Shown: positions 42,003 through 52,074 of the stretch, piece after piece | How the letters are laid out: every line of letters starts with the position of its first letter | Position numbering within the stretch: the first letter of the stretch is position 1 | Source of the DNA: Pseudomonas sp. UBA5706 | GTDB lineage: Bacteria > Pseudomonadota > Gammaproteobacteria > Pseudomonadales > Pseudomonadaceae | Reading direction: 5' to 3' | Length of the DNA stretch: 64,000 bases | Assembly (NCBI RefSeq): GCF_002419965.1 | Contig: NZ_DIHC01000038.1 | Coordinates: 124,001 to 188,000, forward strand | Notes under the pieces: generated by a model | Seen by the model: only the letters and a program-made list of their open reading frames with translations | Databases searched by the model: none | Told to the model about the DNA's origin: nothing | Position numbers and translations under genes: made by a program

Positions 42003-45000
42003 TCTCCATCAGACAGGTCCAGCAGCCCGCGCAAACCTTGAAGCGGAACCGACAACCAGGTCGGCCGATTCTCAGCCTCGTAGGCCACTTCATAAGCAGC
42101 TTTTTCCAAGGTGAACAACGCCAGTGCGGCGGACTCTCCCCGGGTATCTTTCCAGGCGTGGGCAACATCGACGGTGGCGTTCTTGTAGCCATCGAGGAAT
42201 GCGTCCCGCGCCTGGGTCAAATAGGTCTGAGCAACATGCATGCGCGCCGCCGCAGCCTGAGCCGACGTGTCGGCGCTCTGGGCATTGCGTACGGCCATGG
42301 CGGCAGCGTAGTCGAACGATCGCAATACGCCGCTGACGTCCTTGAAGGGGCTGTATTTGGCTCGGCGTTCCTGCAACGGACGCGCCGGTTCACCCTCGAA
42401 GTCGATCAGATACGCATCCCCCTTGACCACCAGCATTTGCCCCAGGTGCAGGTCACCGTGCACACGCATGCGCAAGCCGCCCACCGACTGTTTGGCCAAG
42501 GTCTGCACCTTGGCCAGCAGCGCTTTGCGTTTGCCCAACAGTTCACTGACCAGTTGCTGATCGGCAGGTTCCAGGGTGTCGCGATGTTGCTCCAGCAAAT
42601 CCAGCGCGCGCTCGATCTGGGCGCCGACACTTTTCGCCGATGCCTGACTGTCCTTAACGCTGGTGACTTCGATCTTGAAGTCTGGATTGTCGGTAGGCGC
42701 GCTGAGCACGACGTGCATTTCGCCCAGGCGCTGACCGAGCAAGCCGGCGAAATCCTTAAGTTCAAGCAGCGCATTGGCGTGCTGTTCAACCGAGGATGGA
42801 CTGCGAGCCATCTCATCGCGCACAGCACGCTCAAGGTTGTTTTGCGTCCATTCCCACGCATCGCCCTGATTGCTCAAATAACCTTGAGCAATCATCAACA
42901 GATTGCTTTCGCCGTTGCTGTCGACACGGACCACGGCGCCAAGCAAGGGCGAAATATGCTGATAACCCGCCTCGGTCAGATAGGCGCCCATCTCCAGTTC
43001 AGGGTGGACCCCCGCAGCCACGCGACGAATCATCTTCAGCACCAGCGCCTTGCCGACCACCACCGAGCTGTTGGACTGCTCGGCAGACAGGTAGCGCACC
43101 TCCGCGTCATCGGTCAGGCCCAACGGGGCCAGTTGCGAACTTTGCTGGAAGCGCAACTCGCCATCACTCGTCGGCAGCACGATCTCCTCGTGCATGCCCT
43201 TGATCACGGCACGGATAAACGGCTCCAGGGTGAAAGCGTCGGTGATCAGCCCCACCTGGCGTCCCCGGCGAACGCGTGACAGCGCCAGTTGCTGCGGCAG
43301 CGCGCTGCTGATGTCGTCCTCGGGCAACAGGCCGAATGGCAGCTGATAACGCGCCACTTCGCCACCCGAGGTGACCTCGATTTCGCTCAATAACACCGGG
43401 CGTACCGTGGTGCCGAACCGCACGGCGTAAGCGATATGAACCTTGTCCAGCGGTTTGCCTTTGCCGGCGAACCACCGTCGTTTGGGCAGGTACGCAGCCA
43501 GAGAGTTCTGCTCCATCGTCTGGCGCAACGGTTCATCGAGCAATTCTTCCAGACGCTGTTTGAGCACAAGGGTCGGAAAGTCGGGCAGGCTCTGGGCCGG
43601 TTCAACGTGCCAACTAGGCATTTGATTCTCCGCGGCCAGCAGGAACCAGTAGAAGCCGTAGGGCGGCAACGTCAGCAGGTAATTGAGCTGGCCGATAGGT
43701 GGGAAGGCGCTGCCGCCGAGCATTTCCACCGGCACGGTGCCGGCATACGGGGACAGTTCGAGTTCCGCAGCCTGTGAGGCGGCGGAAACGTTAGCGACGC
43801 ACAGGATGATTTCGGTCTTGCCATCAGGTCCTGTGTACTCGCGTGTGTAGGCCAGGATCCGGCGATTGCTCGGCGAGAGCATTTTCAGCGTGCCGCGGCC
43901 GAAAGCCTTTTGCTGCTTGCGCACGGCAAGCATACGGCGAGTCCAGTTCAGCAGCGAATGCGGATCATGATCCTGCGCCTCGACGTTGACCGACTGGTAG
44001 CCATACAGCGGGTCCATGATCGGCGGCAATACCAGGCTGGCCGGGTTGGCCCTGGAAAACCCGCCGTTACGGTCTATCGACCACTGCATGGGCGTGCGTA
44101 CGCCATCGCGGTCGCCGAGGTAGATGTTGTCGCCCATGCCGATCTCGTCACCGTAGTAAAGGGTCGGTGTGCCTGGCATCGACAACAGCATGCTGTTGAG
44201 CAGTTCTACGCGGCGGCGGTCGCGTTCCAGCAGCGGCGCCAGACGACGACGGATGCCCAGATTGATCCGCGCACGGCGGTCAGAAGCGTAATAATTCCAC
44301 AGATAGTCGCGCTCGCGATCGGTGACCATCTCCAGGGTCAATTCATCGTGGTTGCGCAGGAAAATAGCCCACTGGCAGTTTTCCGGAATTTCCGGGGTCT
44401 GGCGCAGGATGTCGGTAATCGGAAAGCGGTCTTCCTGGGCCACGGCCATGTACATGCGCGGCATCAGCGGAAAGTGGAACGCCATGTGGCATTCGTCACC
44501 GTCCTTGCCCTTGCGCTCCCCGAAATACAACTGCGTGTCTTCCGGCCATTGATTGGCTTCGGCCAGCAACATGCGGTCGGGGTAATTAGCGTCGATTTCG
44601 GCACGAATCTGCTTGAGCACGTTGTGCGTCTCTTGCAGATTCTCGTTATTGGTGCCGTCGCGCTCGATCAAGTATGGAATCGCGTCCAGACGCAGGCCGT
44701 CGATGCCCATGTCCAGCCAATAGCGCATGACTTCCAGAACCGCCTTCATCACCTGCGGGTTGTCGAAGTTCAGGTCAGGCTGGTGCGAGTAGAAGCGGTG
44801 CCAGAAGTATTGGCCGGCCACCGGGTCCCAGGTCCAGTTGGACTTCTCGGTGTCGAGAAAGATGATCCGCGTGCCGCTGTATTTCTGGTCGTCGTCGGAC
44901 CAAACATAAAAGTCGCGGGCTTTGGAGCCTTTCTTCGCATGCCGCGCACGCTGAAACCACGGGTGCTGATCGGAGGTGTGGTTGATGACCAGTTCCGTAA

Positions 45001-45325
45001 TAACCCGCAGGCCACGCTTGTGCGCTTCGGCGATGAATTTCTTGGCATCGGACATGTTGCCGTAATCGCTGTGAATACCGCGATAGTCCGAGATGTCATA
45101 ACCGTCGTCGCGGCGCGGCGAAGGGTAGAACGGCAACAGCCAGATAGTGTTGACGCCAAGCTCGGCGATGTAGTCGAGCTTGGCGATAAGGCCGGGGAAA
45201 TCCCCGATTCCATCGTCGTTGGAATCGAAATACGACTTCACATGAACCTGGTAAATCACCGCATCCTTGTACCAGAGCGGGTCTTCGATAAAGGCAGCGT
45301 TCCGGGGTTTCTTCGCCATGACCAC
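41999..45325 (-). CDS. treS: Trehalose synthase-maltokinase fusion (TreS-Mak/Pep2)
   Basis: A 1108-residue bifunctional protein. Residues about 10-560 are the GH13 trehalose synthase that interconverts trehalose and maltose, with nucleophile Asp in GLRLDAIPYL, acid Glu in LLAEANQWPED and FLRNHDELTLEM. Residues about 620-1100 are a maltokinase (Pep2), shown by LPKRRWFAGKGKPL at its start and the kinase-like HGDLHLGQMLVVKGDAYLID, then FEGEPARP. It produces maltose-1-phosphate, which the adjacent GlgE uses. Fusion of the two steps is usual in Pseudomonas. It begins 11 bases after glgE. Two methionines (MVMAKKP) compete as start. Confidence 0.96.
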   Translation of the reverse strand: MVMAKKPRNAAFIEDPLWYKDAVIYQVHVKSYFDSNDDGIGDFPGLIAKLDYIAELGVNTIWLLPFYPSPRRDDGYDISDYRGIHSDYGNMSDAKKFIAEAHKRGLRVITELVINHTSDQHPWFQRARHAKKGSKARDFYVWSDDDQKYSGTRIIFLDTEKSNWTWDPVAGQYFWHRFYSHQPDLNFDNPQVMKAVLEVMRYWLDMGIDGLRLDAIPYLIERDGTNNENLQETHNVLKQIRAEIDANYPDRMLLAEANQWPEDTQLYFGERKGKDGDECHMAFHFPLMPRMYMAVAQEDRFPITDILRQTPEIPENCQWAIFLRNHDELTLEMVTDRERDYLWNYYASDRRARINLGIRRRLAPLLERDRRRVELLNSMLLSMPGTPTLYYGDEIGMGDNIYLGDRDGVRTPMQWSIDRNGGFSRANPASLVLPPIMDPLYGYQSVNVEAQDHDPHSLLNWTRRMLAVRKQQKAFGRGTLKMLSPSNRRILAYTREYTGPDGKTEIILCVANVSAASQAAELELSPYAGTVPVEMLGGSAFPPIGQLNYLLTLPPYGFYWFLLAAENQMPSWHVEPAQSLPDFPTLVLKQRLEELLDEPLRQTMEQNSLAAYLPKRRWFAGKGKPLDKVHIAYAVRFGTTVRPVLLSEIEVTSGGEVARYQLPFGLLPEDDISSALPQQLALSRVRRGRQVGLITDAFTLEPFIRAVIKGMHEEIVLPTSDGELRFQQSSQLAPLGLTDDAEVRYLSAEQSNSSVVVGKALVLKMIRRVAAGVHPELEMGAYLTEAGYQHISPLLGAVVRVDSNGESNLLMIAQGYLSNQGDAWEWTQNNLERAVRDEMARSPSSVEQHANALLELKDFAGLLGQRLGEMHVVLSAPTDNPDFKIEVTSVKDSQASAKSVGAQIERALDLLEQHRDTLEPADQQLVSELLGKRKALLAKVQTLAKQSVGGLRMRVHGDLHLGQMLVVKGDAYLIDFEGEPARPLQERRAKYSPFKDVSGVLRSFDYAAAMAVRNAQSADTSAQAAAARMHVAQTYLTQARDAFLDGYKNATVDVAHAWKDTRGESAALALFTLEKAAYEVAYEAENRPTWLSVPLQGLRGLLDLSDGE

Positions 45326-45336
45326 TTCCTTTTTAA

Positions 45337-47373
45337 TTATTGATGTGTGGCCTTGATGCGCCAGATGCCAAACGGCTGGTAGGACGGGTCGATGCGCATG
45401 AACTGTGTTTTGCCGTACCAGGTCCAGCTGTGCCCGGTCATCAGGTCTTCGCCCAATGTCGCCGCATCGTCAGCCAGGCCCATTTCCCACAGGGGCAGTT
45501 CGAAATGCGCTTCCTGTGCGTTGTACGGATCAAGGCTGACTGCGATCAGCACGAAGTTGCTGCCATCGGCGCTGCGCTTGCCGAAGTACAAAATGTTGTC
45601 GTTCCAGGCGTTGTAGATGCGCAGGCCCAAGTGACTTTGCAGGGCCGGGTTCTGACGACGTATGCGATTGAGCTGGGCAATTTCCGCGATGATATTGCCC
45701 GGCGCGGTGTAGTCCCTGGGTCGGATCTCGTATTTCTCCGAATCCAGGTATTCCTCCTTGCCCGGCACAGGCGCTGATTCGCACAGTTCGAACCCCGAAT
45801 ACATGCCCCACAGGCCCGAGCCCATGGTCGCCAGCGCGGCGCGAATCAGAAACCCCGGACGACCGGAGTCGTGCAGGAACCGCGGATTGATGTCCGGCGT
45901 GTTGACGAAAAAGTTCGGCCGGTAGCATTCGCGCCACGGCGATTCATTAAGTTCGGTGAAGTACTCGCTCAGTTCGGCCTTGGTGTTGCGCCAAGTGAAA
46001 TAGGTGTAGCTCTGCGAGTAACCGACCTTGCCCAGCCGCGCCATCATCGCCGGCTTGGTGAACGCTTCAGCGAGGAACATCACCTCCGGGTGCAGCGCAC
46101 GCACATCGGCGATCATCCATTGCCAGAACGGCAGCGGCTTGGTGTGCGGGTTGTCGACGCGGAAGATCTTGACCCCCTCCTCGACCCAACCCAATACCAC
46201 GTCGCGAAGCTCAAGCCAGAGGCTCGGGACAGCGTCAGGCGCATAGAAGTCGACGTTGACGATGTCCTGGTATTTTTTCGGCGGGTTTTCCGCGTAACGG
46301 ATGGTGCCGTCCGGACGCCACGAGAACCAGCCCGGATGCTCCTTGAGCCATAAGTGGTCTTGCGAGCACTGGATCGCGAAATCGAGGGCGATTTCCAGAC
46401 CATGCTCGGCAGCGGCGGCCACCAGCTTGCGGAAATCCTCGCGGGTGCCGAGCTGCGGATGAATGGCGTCGTGGCCGCCGTCGGCGCTGCCGATGGCGTA
46501 CGGGCTGCCCGGGTCGTCGGGACCGGCAGTCAGCGAATTGTTCGGGCCTTTGCGGTGGGCACGGCCGATGGGATGGATCGGCGGGAAATACAGGACGTCA
46601 AAGCCCATGTCGCGAATCATCGGCAAGCGGCTATGCACATCGTTGAAGGTGCCGTGGCGATGCTTATCATCGGTGATCGAGCGCGGAAACAGCTCGTACC
46701 AACTGGCAAACTGCGCCAGCTCGCGCTCGACATCCAGCGGATATTCAAGACTACGGCTTAGGAAGGCATGGTTATCGGCCTTGGACATGATCGCTGCCGT
46801 TTCGCTGTGCAACAGCAAAGCAACCTGGTCTTCAGGTTTGGCAGTGTCGCCCAAACGTTGCAGAAGGCTGTCGAGCTGCCCACGCAATTCATGCTGGCTG
46901 CGTTCGGCCGCATGCTGCAGGTGCAGGCGGCCCTCTTCCAACTCCAGGTTGATGGTTACGCCGGCTGCATACTTCTTTTCAAGTTCGTAGCGGTAGCTGG
47001 CGAACTGATCGATCCAGGCTTCCAGGCGAAACAGATAGCGGCTAACCGAGGTAGGGGTGAACTCACCGACCCAGCTGTCGTTGCCCAGTTCGCGCATGGG
47101 CGCTTGATGCCATTGCTGCTCGTCGGCGGCACGGTAGCGGATGCGCACCGCCATCTTGTCGTGTCCGTCGGCGTACACCTTGCTGGTGACCGTTACCGGC
47201 TGGCCAATGATGCCCTTGGCCGCAAGCTGCCCATTGTCGATTACAGGCGTTGTGTCTTCTATGACAATGCGTGGCAACTGCAAGGCTTGGGTCAGAGATA
47301 AAGGCTGAATTGGGTGTGGAACATCGGTGGCCAGGGAATCCGGGCCGTATGGCTGATCAGCAGTCACATTCAT
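45337..47373 (-). CDS. glgE: Alpha-1,4-glucan:maltose-1-phosphate maltosyltransferase
   Basis: A 678-residue GH13_3 enzyme that extends alpha-1,4-glucans with maltose from maltose-1-phosphate. An N-terminal sandwich (about 30-130) and helical bundle precede the barrel, which shows FPPIHPIGRAHRKGPNN, the nucleophile Asp in KIFRVDNPHTKPLPFW and the acid Glu in VMFLAEAFTKPAMM. The length matches family members. It is the first gene of the glgE-treS-glgB run, so trehalose made elsewhere would be drawn into glycogen-like glucan. Start MNVTADQPYG. Confidence 0.96.
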   Translation of the reverse strand: MNVTADQPYGPDSLATDVPHPIQPLSLTQALQLPRIVIEDTTPVIDNGQLAAKGIIGQPVTVTSKVYADGHDKMAVRIRYRAADEQQWHQAPMRELGNDSWVGEFTPTSVSRYLFRLEAWIDQFASYRYELEKKYAAGVTINLELEEGRLHLQHAAERSQHELRGQLDSLLQRLGDTAKPEDQVALLLHSETAAIMSKADNHAFLSRSLEYPLDVERELAQFASWYELFPRSITDDKHRHGTFNDVHSRLPMIRDMGFDVLYFPPIHPIGRAHRKGPNNSLTAGPDDPGSPYAIGSADGGHDAIHPQLGTREDFRKLVAAAAEHGLEIALDFAIQCSQDHLWLKEHPGWFSWRPDGTIRYAENPPKKYQDIVNVDFYAPDAVPSLWLELRDVVLGWVEEGVKIFRVDNPHTKPLPFWQWMIADVRALHPEVMFLAEAFTKPAMMARLGKVGYSQSYTYFTWRNTKAELSEYFTELNESPWRECYRPNFFVNTPDINPRFLHDSGRPGFLIRAALATMGSGLWGMYSGFELCESAPVPGKEEYLDSEKYEIRPRDYTAPGNIIAEIAQLNRIRRQNPALQSHLGLRIYNAWNDNILYFGKRSADGSNFVLIAVSLDPYNAQEAHFELPLWEMGLADDAATLGEDLMTGHSWTWYGKTQFMRIDPSYQPFGIWRIKATHQ

Positions 47374-47706
47374 CGAGCATCACTCCTCACGCCCCAGGGA
47401 CGCTCCTTGTAGCAATCCGTAAAAGTCCATTGGTTCGACGTTTCTTCCATTGATAGCCAAGGCACAACGTCAAAGCAGACAGGATGCCCGATATTGGCCG
47501 CATAGGTTCCGAGCGCCAGTTTCGGGGAAAAGTTCAAACAGCTTGCGCCACGTAAAATCCAACCGTAGCAGCTGATCCGACGCGTGGAAAAGCAGGCGTG
47601 AAACCCGATGAATCATTCATCAGCGGGCGCTGTCGAAACCAGCGAGCGCGTTCAAACTCGGCACTCTTGCCTCCTTGCAATCTGCGCTATTAAGGAAGGT
47701 GTAGCA
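47374..47706. other. Divergent intergenic region, glgE promoter side; no gene seen
   Basis: About 330 bases between glgE (minus) and a small plus-strand gene. It should hold both promoters. A longer in-frame extension of the small gene to 47608 lacks a ribosome site and looks non-coding. Confidence 0.4.
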
Positions 47707-47880
47707 ATGACCATTCCCATTCCAGCAGAAACGCCCGATCCTAATATTGATGAGCCGCAGCTGCCGGTGCCAAAACCCGAAGATCCCCCGCCAGACACCA
47801 TGCCCCCGGTGATCGAACCGCCCAAAGGCGATCCGCCCAGTCAAGAGCCGCCTGCGGTCCTGGCAGCGGGCCTTGCATAG
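47707..47880 (+). CDS. Small proline-rich acidic protein, unknown function
   Basis: A 57-residue protein from MTIPIPAETPDPN, preceded by a very good ribosome site (AAGGAAGGTG, six bases before the ATG). It is about one third proline, with repeated PxP and PEDPPP units, acidic, and very likely disordered. There is no signal peptide or membrane segment. The strong ribosome site suggests high expression. Similar short proline-rich proteins occur in Pseudomonas genomes, but I know no function. Confidence 0.65.
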   Translation: MTIPIPAETPDPNIDEPQLPVPKPEDPPPDTMPPVIEPPKGDPPSQEPPAVLAAGLA

Positions 47881-48079
47881 CGACTTGTCCACTGCGCAAG
47901 GCGGCCTTGGGCACCTCGGTGTGCTCAGGGCTGATGTCAGTGTGCACCCGTGTTGCGCGCTGGATCGTTAGCTTTGGCTGCATCAGTGCATCTGATCCGC
48001 TTTTAATCGAAAAACCTGCATCTGTACTGAAATCACATGGACGCGCATAGTTCGCTGATCATAGATCTGCGAGCCCTCC

Positions 48080-49528
48080 ATGAAGCGTTATGAAAAGTTT
48101 GCCGACGACATCGCTGAGTTGATCCGCTCCGGTGTGCTGGCGGCCGGTCAGCGTGTGCCTTCGGTGCGCTATGCCAGCCAGACTCACGGCATCAGCCCCT
48201 CTACGGTATTTCAAGCCTATTACCTGCTGGAGCGGCGCGGGCTGATTCGTGCGCGGCCACGCTCGGGTTACTTCGTCAATGAAAGCGTCATCAAAATGAC
48301 CTTCGCCGCCGGACGTCTACACGCCCGACCGCTGGCAGAACCGACGCCAGCAGCGCAGGTGAGCGAATCCACCGAGGTGGACGTCAGCGAACTGGTGTTT
48401 TCGGTGCTTGAATCGATCAAGGACCCAAACACCGTGCCATTCGGTTCGGCGTTTCCCAGCGCAGGCCTCTTCCCCCTGCAACGTCTGGCCCGCTCATTGT
48501 CCAGCGCGACCCGCGAAATGGACCCAAGCATGGTGGTCAGCGATCTGTCGCCCGGTAACCCGGCACTGCGTCGACAAATCGCCCTGCGCTACCGGGTGGC
48601 CGGGCTAACGCTGGCCATGGAAGAACTGCTGATCACCAATGGCGCGCTGGAGGCCTTGAACCTGTGCCTGCAAGCAGTGACCGAACCGGGTGATCTGGTG
48701 GCCATCGAGGCGCCTGCCTTTTACGCGTGTCTGCAAGTGCTGGAGCGGCTGAAACTCAAGGCAGTGGAAATCCCGGTGCATCCGCAGACCGGAATCGATC
48801 TGGAAGTGCTCGAACAGACCCTGGAGCGGCATCCGATAAAAGCCTGCTGGAGCATGACCAGCTTTCAGAACCCCACCGGGGCAACGGTCGCCGAATCGCG
48901 TAAACGCACACTGGTGGAATTGCTGCGCAAGCATCAGGTGCCGCTGATCGAGGATGACGTCTATGCCGAGCTGTACTACGGACAACATGCGCCGAAACCG
49001 GCCAAGGCGTTCGACAGCGAAGGGCTGGTGCTGCATTGCGGCTCGTTCGCCAAGAGCCTGGCGCCGGGTTACCGGGTGGGTTGGGTCGCTGCCGGGCGTT
49101 ACGCGCAAAAGGTCGAGCGGCTGAAACTGATGACCTCCCTGTGCGCCTCGATGCCTGCCCAGGCTGCAATCGCCGATTACCTGCAACATGGTGGCTATGA
49201 CCGGCATCTGCGTAAGCTGCGTATCAGCCTTGAAGACCAACTACGCGCCATGCTCGGCGCCGTGGCGCGGTATTTCCCAACCACCACGCGGGTCAGTCAG
49301 CCCACCGGGGGGTATTTTTTGTGGGTGGAGTTGCCGAAGCAGATCGACTCCCTGAAGGTCTTTCAGATCGCGCTGGCCCAGGGCATCAGCATTGCGCCGG
49401 GGCCGATCTTTTCGGCCACCCGACGCTTTAACCACTTCATCCGCCTGAACTATGGCAGCCCCTGGAGCGATGCCAGCGAGCGGGCCATGCAAACCCTGGG
49501 CAAGATCATTCGCTCGTTGATGGCGTGA
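48080..49528 (+). CDS. MocR-type GntR/aminotransferase-like regulator
   Basis: A 482-residue protein. Residues 1-70 are a GntR winged helix (AELIRSGVLAAGQRVPSVRY, SPSTVFQAYYLLERRGLIRA), and residues about 110-480 an aminotransferase fold with the PLP lysine in HCGSFAKSLAPGYRVGWV. It also has SFQNPTGATVAESRK and LIEDDVYAELYYG. MocR proteins use PLP as effector to control amino-acid or vitamin genes. The fold is complete. The neighbouring SDR gene is convergent, so the target is probably elsewhere or upstream. Confidence 0.92.
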   Translation: MKRYEKFADDIAELIRSGVLAAGQRVPSVRYASQTHGISPSTVFQAYYLLERRGLIRARPRSGYFVNESVIKMTFAAGRLHARPLAEPTPAAQVSESTEVDVSELVFSVLESIKDPNTVPFGSAFPSAGLFPLQRLARSLSSATREMDPSMVVSDLSPGNPALRRQIALRYRVAGLTLAMEELLITNGALEALNLCLQAVTEPGDLVAIEAPAFYACLQVLERLKLKAVEIPVHPQTGIDLEVLEQTLERHPIKACWSMTSFQNPTGATVAESRKRTLVELLRKHQVPLIEDDVYAELYYGQHAPKPAKAFDSEGLVLHCGSFAKSLAPGYRVGWVAAGRYAQKVERLKLMTSLCASMPAQAAIADYLQHGGYDRHLRKLRISLEDQLRAMLGAVARYFPTTTRVSQPTGGYFLWVELPKQIDSLKVFQIALAQGISIAPGPIFSATRRFNHFIRLNYGSPWSDASERAMQTLGKIIRSLMA

Positions 49529-49578
49529 TGCACTCAGGCTTCCGTCTGGAGGGCTTAGGAGACCGGCTGGCCCTGCGA

Positions 49579-50325
49579 TCAGCGGCCGCCCGCCATGTCA
49601 ATGAACGTGCCGGTCGAATACGACGCCTTGTCCGACAACAGCCAAAGAATCGCCTCGGCCACCTCATCGGCCAATCCGCCGCGGCCCATCGGGATGCTCG
49701 ATTCCAGCTTGCTCACGCGCTGCGGATCACCACTCAATGCGTGAAAATCGGTAAATATATACCCAGGCCGCACTGCGTTGACCCGCACGCCCTCACCCGC
49801 CACTTCCTTGGCCAAACCGATGGTGAAGGTGTCCAGCGCGCCCTTTGAAGCGGCGTAGTCGACATATTCACCCGCAGAGCCCAGACGCGCCGCCGCAGAC
49901 GATACGTTGACGATGCTGCCGCCGTTGCCGCCATGACGAGGCAACATGCGCAGCAAGGCGTGCTTGCTGCACAGCATCGGCCCGACCACGTTACTCATCA
50001 TGATCTTGAGCATGCGAAACTCGGACATGTTCTCCAGCCGCGAGGTCTCCGCTACCGTCCCGGCATTGTTCACCAGCGCGCTGACGCGCCCCAGTTCGGC
50101 GTCGACCCGGGTGAACAGACGGACGATCTCGTCTTCGTTACTAACGTCTGCCTGGATCGCGACGGCGTAGCCGCCCGCTTCACGAATCTGCTCGCAGACC
50201 CGCTCCGCAGCGGCGTGGTTGGACAGGTAGTTGATGCAAACGCGATATCCTTGCGAAGCCGCCAGAACTGCAGTGGCAGCACCAATACCTCTGGAGCCGC
50301 CGGTGATGAGGAGGTTCTTTTCCAT
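49579..50325 (-). CDS. SDR-family NAD(P)-dependent oxidoreductase
   Basis: A 248-residue short-chain dehydrogenase from MEKNLLITGGSRGIG. The cofactor motif TGGSRGIG (TGxxxGxG), NNAG, catalytic Ser in VNVSSAAARLG and the YxxxK in YVDYAASKG are all present, so the enzyme should be active. FabG-like in its general shape, but the substrate is unknown. The upstream alternative start at 50349 is a TTG. It is isolated between the convergent MocR gene and the opmB end. Confidence 0.88.
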   Translation of the reverse strand: MEKNLLITGGSRGIGAATAVLAASQGYRVCINYLSNHAAAERVCEQIREAGGYAVAIQADVSNEDEIVRLFTRVDAELGRVSALVNNAGTVAETSRLENMSEFRMLKIMMSNVVGPMLCSKHALLRMLPRHGGNGGSIVNVSSAAARLGSAGEYVDYAASKGALDTFTIGLAKEVAGEGVRVNAVRPGYIFTDFHALSGDPQRVSKLESSIPMGRGGLADEVAEAILWLLSDKASYSTGTFIDMAGGR

Positions 50326-50583
50326 GAGAGAGTCCGAATCCAAGCGCAATTATTTTTTCAGACCTGCCGACCCGCGGCTGCACGACCACCATTCGGACCG
50401 ACCCGGTGTCTTGCAACGCGTGAACGTCAAATCCAGCTCTCGGACAGGCTTGTGTGCGCCGCGCTCGGACCAATGCAAGCCCGACGACAGGGAGCCGTGA
50501 ATTCCGATGAGTCCGCTGGCGATTCTACCTAAGCTGACGGGAAAGTCGCGACACATCGTCAAATAACGGCAGCACGCGCGCTG

Positions 50584-52074
50584 TCAGCGTGAAGACATCC
50601 GGGGATCTCGGGACAGCCCGCTCTGGGCATTCCAACCCCCGCCCAAAGCAGCGATCAGTTGAACACTGGCGACCAGCCTGCTCTGCAGCAATGTCAGCAC
50701 GCTGCGCTCGTTGCTCAGCGCAGTGGTTTGCACGTTTACCACGTCGAGATAACCGATCAGGCCGGCTTTGTACTGGTTACTGGTCAAGCGTAACGAGTCC
50801 CGGGCTGCATCCAGCGCCTGGGCACGCACCTTCGCCTCTTGCTCATACACCCGCAGCTGCGCCATGTAGTCCTCGACCTCTTTGAAGCCGTCCAGCACGG
50901 TCTGGCGGTACTGCGCCACAGTCTGGTCGTACACCGCCTCGGTGCGCTCCACTTCAGCCGCGCGCTGACCGCCGTCGAACAGCGTCAACGCCAGTTGTGG
51001 CCCGACCGACCAGAAACGGTTCGGCAAGGTGATCCAGTTACTGAACGTACTGCTGCTATAGCCGCCGTTCATGCTCAAGGTCAGGTCCGGGTAGTACGCA
51101 GCCTTGGCCACGCCGATATTGGCGTTGGCAGCCATCACCGAGCGTTCGGCCGCGGCGATGTCCGGGCGCCGCTCCAGCAACTGCGAAGGTAACTGCGCCG
51201 GAATCTGCGGCAAGGCCGGGACGCTGGTGGTCGGCGCCAGGCTGAAATCCGCTGGCGCCTGGCCCATCATTACTGCGATTGCGCTTTCGAATTGCGCTCG
51301 CTGCCAGGCCAGATCGATCAGGTCGGCCTGGGTGCTTTTAAGCTGGGTCTGCGCCTGGGCCACCGCATCACGTCCGGAAATCCCTGCGCGGTACTGGTTT
51401 TGCGTCAGATTGAGCGAGCGCTGATAAGTCTCGACGGTGGATTCGAGCAGGCGCTTTTGCTCGTCGATGACCCGCAATTGCAGGTAGTTCTGAACCAGTT
51501 GCGATTGCTGGCTCAATTGCATCGCGGCCAGGTCTGCCAGGCTGGCCTGGGCGCTGGCCTTGTCGGCCTCCAGGCCACGGCGTAACTTGCCCCACACATC
51601 CGCTTCCCAGCTCACGCCCAGTTGCGCGTTGTAGGTGTCACGAATCCCGCTGTTGGAGCTGCTCAGGCTGGAGTTGCTGCTGCCGGTGCCCTGGCTTGAA
51701 CGGTTCTTGCTGGTCGTCAGGTCCAGGGTCGGGAAGAACGCCCCACGCGCGCTGCGCACCAATGCGGCGGCCTGGCGATATTGCGCCTCGTACTGGGCAA
51801 CGGTCTGGTTCGAGGTGTTGAGTTTCTCCACCAGCGCGTTCAACTGCGCGTCGCCATAAATTTCCCACCACGCGCCACGATCCATGGCGTCACTGGGGTT
51901 GGCCTGCGTCCAGCCCTCGGCTTGCCTGAAGTGGGCGGGCGTGGTGACGTCCGGCTTTTTATAGTCAGGTCCGACCGCGCAGGCGTTCAGCAGCAGTGCG
52001 CACAGGCTGACCGCGAAAATGCGGCGCAACGGCACGCTGCGCGGTTGGATCGAAACGTTCGGGCGATGAGTCAT
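50584..52074 (-). CDS. opmB: Outer-membrane efflux lipoprotein (OprM/NodT family)
   Basis: A protein of about 496 residues from MTHRPNVSIQPR. The lipobox LLNAC with following AVGPDYKKP marks an outer-membrane lipoprotein of the OprM group. Two repeated outer-membrane efflux domains follow (about 60-270 and 280-480), including YYPDLTLSMNGGYSS, ERRPDIAAAERSV and QYKAGLIGYLDVVNV. It is the outer duct of the tripartite pump. Its ATG overlaps the muxC-type permease stop by four bases (52071-52074). The symbol follows the muxABC-opmB layout of P. aeruginosa. Confidence 0.92.
   Translation of the reverse strand: MTHRPNVSIQPRSVPLRRIFAVSLCALLLNACAVGPDYKKPDVTTPAHFRQAEGWTQANPSDAMDRGAWWEIYGDAQLNALVEKLNTSNQTVAQYEAQYRQAAALVRSARGAFFPTLDLTTSKNRSSQGTGSSNSSLSSSNSGIRDTYNAQLGVSWEADVWGKLRRGLEADKASAQASLADLAAMQLSQQSQLVQNYLQLRVIDEQKRLLESTVETYQRSLNLTQNQYRAGISGRDAVAQAQTQLKSTQADLIDLAWQRAQFESAIAVMMGQAPADFSLAPTTSVPALPQIPAQLPSQLLERRPDIAAAERSVMAANANIGVAKAAYYPDLTLSMNGGYSSSTFSNWITLPNRFWSVGPQLALTLFDGGQRAAEVERTEAVYDQTVAQYRQTVLDGFKEVEDYMAQLRVYEQEAKVRAQALDAARDSLRLTSNQYKAGLIGYLDVVNVQTTALSNERSVLTLLQSRLVASVQLIAALGGGWNAQSGLSRDPRMSSR

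Noticed and set aside
43910..45343. A 477-codon plus-strand ORF opposite treS
   Set aside because: Antisense to the trehalose synthase domain with intact catalytic motifs; a GC-driven mirror frame.
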